Positions 13,934 to 20,391 of a DNA stretch of 20,391 bases are shown here, piece after piece. Positions within the stretch are counted from its first letter, which is position 1; each line of letters opens with the position of its first letter. The stretch is from the IMG/VR virus record IMGVR_UViG_3300013004_000233, positions 1-20,391 of that record. One strand, written 5' to 3'. Both the position numbers and the translations under genes were made by a program. The DNA comes from a virus. The notes under the pieces are model-generated. The model was not told the origin of the DNA. It did no database searches and saw only the letters and a program-made list of their open reading frames with translations.

Positions 13934-14109
13934 TTGAGTATCCACACAGCGGAAAATATCGTCCCGGCCATTGACAAGATCATGACACCTGCGGTCTTGA
14001 GCATGATGCCCTCGATGCGCTTGAGCCTGGCGTTGATCTGCTCGTAACGGATAGCGCAGACTTCTTCGTGTGTTGACAGTCTTGCCTCAGTGGCGTTAAT
14101 CGTGCTCAT
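13930..14109 (-). CDS. XhlA-like small membrane protein, 59 aa
   Basis: ATG at 14109 gives an ATGA overlap with the glycosyltransferase stop and has AGGA 9 nt upstream; an ATG at 14118 has AGGA abutting it and is less likely. The protein has a charged helix (TEARLSTHEEVCAIRYEQIN, then ARLKRIEGIM) followed by a span at about 39-57 (TAGVMILSMAGTIFSAVWIL). A short coiled helix with the ARLKRIE block followed by one C-terminal span is the architecture of XhlA/haemolysin-type lysis accessory proteins. The match is in architecture, not proven homology. It is the first of the membrane-protein series leading to the holin. Confidence 0.72.
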   Translation of the reverse strand: MSTINATEARLSTHEEVCAIRYEQINARLKRIEGIMLKTAGVMILSMAGTIFSAVWILK

Positions 14110-15152
14110 TTCATCCATTCCTTATTGGCAAGTAGTCGGGGATCGTTAGGCTTGAATTTTAAAGCCTCGTCCAGTTCTTGTCTTGCCTTATCCTTATGGC
14201 CGAGATGCCACGCCGCGATGCTGCACAGGTCGTGTGGCTTGTCAGACCATGCAGCAGGGTCCATTGTGTAGACCTCCAGCTTTTCTTTGATCTTCAGCGC
14301 CCTGTTTGCTGCAAAATAACAAGTTTCCCAATCATGGGTGTTATAGCAGAACATGGCGTAATCTACCCAAGGCTCACGGGTGTTTGGTTCTTCAAGGCAA
14401 GCACCCTGATACCACTTCTCAGCCTCTTTGATCTCGCCTAAGTTTTCGTGTGACTTGCCCAATAGCCTCATGGCATAGCAACGCTCATGGCTCCAACTTG
14501 CTTGCGGCATTGTCAGGTACTTTTTAAGCGCAGGGATAGCTTCTTTCCACTGAGAATAAAACGTCAATTCTCTGGCGTAGTAAAAAGCATTTCGGTGGCA
14601 ATACGGGTCTTCTTTTACCGCCAACTCAAGCAATGGCAGGTACTGGCTGCGTGACTTTGTTTCATCAGGATGATGACTAACAAGCAGCATATCTGTGTGT
14701 GCGTACACCTCGGGGATTCTGTTGTCGGCCCGAATGTACTCATGGATTGGATGATGCCAGTGGTAGCCGTAGCGATGGTGGATTTTCTCGCTGTAAAACA
14801 CGACCCCGTTGCTCCAATCGAACTTGTAGCGCAGACGGGTTGTATCTGTCGCCCATACACGTTCAATCTCTTTGCGCCATCCCGGTTCTAGCACTTCGTC
14901 TAGGTCTAGCGAGATGCAGATGTCAATGTCAGGTGGCAGCAAGGCTAGGGCAGCATCTCTGGCTTTGTCAAAACGCCAAGGCTTTACGCATATCTCAAAG
15001 ACTCTAGCGCCAGCATTCATTGCTTGCTGCACCGTGTCATCAGTTGAGCCTGTGTCAGCAATGACAATCAGGTCAGCATCTTTAGCTGAAGCACAGAATC
15101 GTTTGACAAAATGCGCTTCGTTTTTGCTGATGGCGTAGACAGCTATTTTCAT
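14106..15152 (-). CDS. GT2-type glycosyltransferase with C-terminal TPRs, 348 aa
   Basis: A GT-A fold family 2 transferase of the TPR-fused type. ISKNEA at 8-13 and IADTGSTDDT at 31-40 are the nucleotide-sugar-binding motifs, and SLDLDEVLEPGW at 81-92 gives the metal-binding DxD (Asp83, Asp85). HHRYGYHWHHPIHEYI (125-140) is the His-rich acceptor-side block seen in this subfamily. From about 170 the protein is TPR-like helical hairpins (for example QWKEAIPALKKYL, GEIKEAEKWYQGAC, KDKARQELDEALKFKPNDPR). It transfers a sugar from a nucleotide sugar; donor and acceptor are unknown. TPRs in such enzymes commonly hold protein acceptors, and the nearest candidate acceptor is the Thr-rich collagen fibre encoded one gene upstream. 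Both ends overlap neighbours (ATGA). Confidence 0.9.
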   Translation of the reverse strand: MKIAVYAISKNEAHFVKRFCASAKDADLIVIADTGSTDDTVQQAMNAGARVFEICVKPWRFDKARDAALALLPPDIDICISLDLDEVLEPGWRKEIERVWATDTTRLRYKFDWSNGVVFYSEKIHHRYGYHWHHPIHEYIRADNRIPEVYAHTDMLLVSHHPDETKSRSQYLPLLELAVKEDPYCHRNAFYYARELTFYSQWKEAIPALKKYLTMPQASWSHERCYAMRLLGKSHENLGEIKEAEKWYQGACLEEPNTREPWVDYAMFCYNTHDWETCYFAANRALKIKEKLEVYTMDPAAWSDKPHDLCSIAAWHLGHKDKARQELDEALKFKPNDPRLLANKEWMK

Positions 15153-15373
15153 TCTGTCTCTTCAGGTTCCGGCTCGGGCGCAGGCTGCAACACCCACACC
15201 TGTCGCCACACACCATCAGCATCTTGCTCTGGGTCTTGCTCCACAGCCACCATACCGCCTTCTCGGGGCATCGGTGTTGGGATCACCAGTGGGATACCAG
15301 CGGCTGTGAGCAGTTCAACATTTGCATTGGCAGGGACACTGCCATCGGGATTGAGTAGGAATTGTTTTGGCAT
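15149..15373 (-). CDS. small fibre-associated-type hypothetical protein, 74 aa
   Basis: The ATG at 15373 has GAGG (15379-15382) 5 nt upstream, overlapping the fibre stop. The sequence reads MPKQFLLNPDGSVPANANVE, then LTAAGIPLVIPTPMPREGG, then DPEQDADGVWRQVWVLQPA and an acidic Pro/Glu tail (PEPEPEETE). I recall similar short proteins next to phage collagen-like fibres, but I know no function. It might be a fibre chaperone, as small genes just downstream of fibres often are. That is inference from position. Its stop overlaps the glycosyltransferase start. Confidence 0.65.
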   Translation of the reverse strand: MPKQFLLNPDGSVPANANVELLTAAGIPLVIPTPMPREGGMVAVEQDPEQDADGVWRQVWVLQPAPEPEPEETE

Positions 15374-15380
15374 ATCAACC

Positions 15381-18138
<2,758 letters not shown>

Positions 18139-18139
<1 letters not shown>

Positions 18140-20157
18140 CAGTCGCCTATGATGCTTTTAAGGAAATCCTCGTCCTTTTTGCTCTGATTGGCCTTGTCAG
18201 CCATCTGCATCTCGACGATCTTGCCTTTGTTCTTGATGTCCTCTTCCTTGAGCATCAACTCAGCGATCTTGACCCGTTTGTCGAACTCAACCGACTCGTT
18301 GCCTGTCGGCAGGTTCTTCGTTGTTGCTGAGATCACCTTGGCCTGCACTTCTTGCGGCATAAGCTGCGCTTCGGTCAGCAGCTTCTGAGCTTCCGCACGG
18401 TTCTGTTCAGCCTGTGTGGTTTGTACCGCGATCTGCGCCTGAGCCGCTTGCAGTGCCAACTGTTGCTGCACTTCCTGCATCTGCTGGGCCTGTGGGTCTG
18501 GTTGACTCATCTGATCGAGCGCTGCCATCAGTTCGTAGCGGTTGCTCAGGCTGGAGTTGCCCAAGATACCCTTCAAGATCAGCGGCAGCACTGGAGTGTT
18601 TGGCCCCAGAGTCTGCAAGAGACCAATGAACTGCTGCTGCTCGTACTCGCGGGCGATGATGCCCAGCGTTGCTGTTGGCACGAACTTCATGTCCACGCTT
18701 GGATAGCGCTCAGGGTCGAACTGCATGTACCTGAACGCCGCCTTTTGGATGAACGGGATCAGGAAGTCTTCTTGGAAGTTGACCAGCGTGCGCTTGTACT
18801 TCTTGATGATCGTGGCCACCGCCATGCTCATGCCCGCACCGTCTCGGCTGACTTGGCTGACCATGCCTTGGCTGTCCAGCGTGCCAGTGGCTTGCAGCAG
18901 CATACGCTCGAACTCTTTGGCCGTGTTCAGGTTGTTCAGACTCGTCTCGCCGAACTTGAATGGGTACAAAATCTCGGCTGGGTTGCCGTTGACCATGAAC
19001 GCTTTGCCCGGCTTGACCTCGAAGCGAGCGCCGCGTGGCAGCCGGGTGGCGTCCATGCCCATCATGGGGCTGGTTGTCAGCGCCAGACTGTCCAGATGGC
19101 TGCGCACCTGGGCGTCAATTGCCTTTTGCATGTTGTAAGACTTCTCCACCGTGCCGCGACCGAGCAGGCGGTTGGGCACAGTGTCGTCTTGGTATGAAAT
19201 GACCGGGCGGTCCTTCATCATGTACGGGTTCTCTTCGGCTTTGAGCAGCAGACCGCCGTTGGCGATGACGACAATCGCCTCCACCATGTCCGAATAGTCC
19301 TCAGCCGCCGAGTCGTCGGGGAACAGTTCCTCAACCTCATCGTCGTTCTCTGTCAGATACTCGCGTGGCACCAGGCCGTAGTACTTCAACAGCAGCACTT
19401 TTTCGTCGCGGTACTGACTCAGCTCTTGCGTCGGCTCCAGATCGGTGTCTTCATACGTCGGTGTGATGTCCACCTTGCGGTAGATGCCCTTTTCGATGCC
19501 TTCCACGATCTTGTGGATGCCCACATACGACTCAATCGCCACACCCATGCAGTCATCCACGCTCGTCCCGTTGGGGTCGAACAAGAAATTCTTCGGGTTG
19601 ATGGGCATGATCTTGACCGCGATGCGGTTTTTCTCCACCACACCGATGGCCGCTTGGCCGGGCTGCCCAGGAATCGGTTGAGTCGCTGGCTCGAAGATTT
19701 TTTCCGTCTTCACGACGATCTCGCCGATGCCCGTGCCGTAAATTTCGGCCATCAGCTCGATCTGATCGATCGATTTTCGGATTTTGTCCTGCTTGAAGTC
19801 CTCCATGAGCTGCTTTTTCAGCATCTCGACATCCAACGGGCTGCCGTCAATGTCTTTGAGGTCGTCTTCAATATCAAAAAAGTCGCCCTGGCCAAAAATA
19901 GCTTCCATGATCTCCGCGTGCCGGGTCTCCACCGCCTGCTGGGTGGCCGGGGTCACGATCCTTGAGCGCTCAGAATCGCGGGTTTTGTCCTCTGCCGCCC
20001 ACTCACCCCTGAAAATACGCTCGTATTCGAGGTAATCGTCCAGAAAGTTGGTGTTGCGGTAGTCGCGCCAGCGGTCGCAATGGTCAACGACGAAAGCCGT
20101 CAAGTCCTTATCCGACTGTGTTGGCTCATCGAATTCGTTTTGCTCTAGATCGGCCAT
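18139..20157 (-). CDS. portal protein, 672 aa
   Basis: This podovirus-type portal forms the dodecameric ring through which DNA is packaged and ejected. The N-terminal region (DYLEYERIFRGEWAAEDKTR, then RIVTPATQQAVETRHAEIME) is the usual wing start, and YGTGIGEIVVKTEK is the conserved strand of the portal core. PMMGMDATRLPRGARFEVKPG followed by a helix marks the stem and clip part (first block at about residues 356-376). The last 120 or so residues are Gln/Glu/Ala/Lys-rich coiled coil (QQMQEVQQQLALQAAQAQIA), like the barrel end of P22 gp1. ATG at 20157 is chosen because GAGG (20165-20168) lies 7 nt upstream; a TTG at 20163 would add two residues. The terminase is not in the window and would be expected upstream, beyond the HNH gene. 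Confidence 0.92.
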
Positions 20158-20159
20158 CT

Positions 20160-20391
20160 TCAAACCTCATATAGGTTGTTCTTGCGCCTGTTGTCGATCG
20201 CGGGGATGACACGCAGGTTGTTAGGTACGTGAAGTCCGCTGACAAACTTACCTTGTAGCGGGATTATATGGTCAACGTGCCAATCGTAGCCACTTTCACG
20301 ACTGCGCATAGCCGCCAGTTGATATAGGCACTTGATTTTAAGCAGGTCAAACTCCGTCAACCAAGCCGGGGTGCGCTTGAGCTTTTCGGCG
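20160..20391 (-). CDS. HNH endonuclease, 5' end cut by window edge
   Basis: The frame is open to the edge of the window and continues upstream of the TTG at 20360; the extra visible residues read AEKLKRTPAW. The HNH core is seen as YDWHVDHIIPLQGKFVSGLH, with WHVDHIIPL the first strand and His pair, followed by NNLRVIPAIDNRRKNN with the second Asn of the motif. The protein would be a nicking or cutting enzyme. Free-standing HNH genes near portal and terminase genes either assist cos-type packaging or are homing endonucleases; the sequence alone does not tell which. The stop lies 2 nt before the portal start. The full length is unknown because the N-terminus is missing. Confidence 0.88.
   Translation of the reverse strand, partial: AEKLKRTPAWLTEFDLLKIKCLYQLAAMRSRESGYDWHVDHIIPLQGKFVSGLHVPNNLRVIPAIDNRRKNNLYEV

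Noticed and set aside
18352-19197. A 281-codon plus-strand open frame opposite the portal gene
   Set aside because: It is antisense to the portal, with His/Leu/Arg-rich composition typical of a shadow frame and no motif.

Overview
The window is a piece of a tailed-phage (Caudoviricetes) genome of podovirus type. It holds most of a virion-assembly module: portal, scaffold, major capsid protein, head-tail adaptor, P22 gp10-like tail hub, two tail fibres and three ejection-type internal proteins, plus a lysis cassette. No integrase, repressor, terminase, polymerase, tRNA, CRISPR or reverse transcriptase is visible, so lifestyle cannot be judged. The dense packing, moderate GC and the style of the HNH and scaffold proteins suggest a phage from a freshwater or marine metagenome infecting a Gram-negative host. 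A Burkholderiales-type host is my guess and is not demonstrated.

Layout. Positions 1-733 carry three small plus-strand genes with stop/start overlaps: a Cys-rich one-pass membrane microprotein, a winged-helix-like protein and a 66-residue orphan. Everything from 740 to 20391 is on the minus strand and reads right to left. In transcription order it runs: HNH endonuclease (cut by the window edge), portal, small collagen-like protein, large collagen-like fibre, a short orphan, a GT2 glycosyltransferase with TPRs, three membrane proteins (59, 30 and 149 aa), a 205-aa anchored protein, 3-TM holin, GH24 endolysin, a 79-aa orphan, an FmdB-like zinc ribbon, scaffold, major capsid, terminator, decoration-type protein, terminator, a 71-aa protein, three very basic microproteins, a DUF6321-like basic protein, a 112-aa virion-type protein, adaptor, gp10-like tail hub, tail-collar fibre, cupin, and three internal/ejection proteins. 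There is no gene-free stretch longer than about 60 bases.

How it works together. Nearly every junction is a 1-4 nt stop/start overlap (ATGA, GTGA, TGATG, TAATG), which implies translational coupling along a long late operon. Clear intrinsic terminators occur only after the capsid gene and after the decoration-type gene, a layout that would make capsid transcripts exceed downstream tail transcripts. The most unusual points are these. A host-recognition, glycosylation and lysis block sits between portal and scaffold/coat. A TPR glycosyltransferase lies beside a fibre built of Thr-rich Gly-Pro-Thr collagen repeats, a repeat type that is O-glycosylated in Bacillus BclA. A row of coupled Lys-rich microproteins lies inside the virion operon. 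A membrane-protein-rich lysis region includes a 30-residue gene. A metal-site-retaining cupin sits between the tail fibre and ejection genes.
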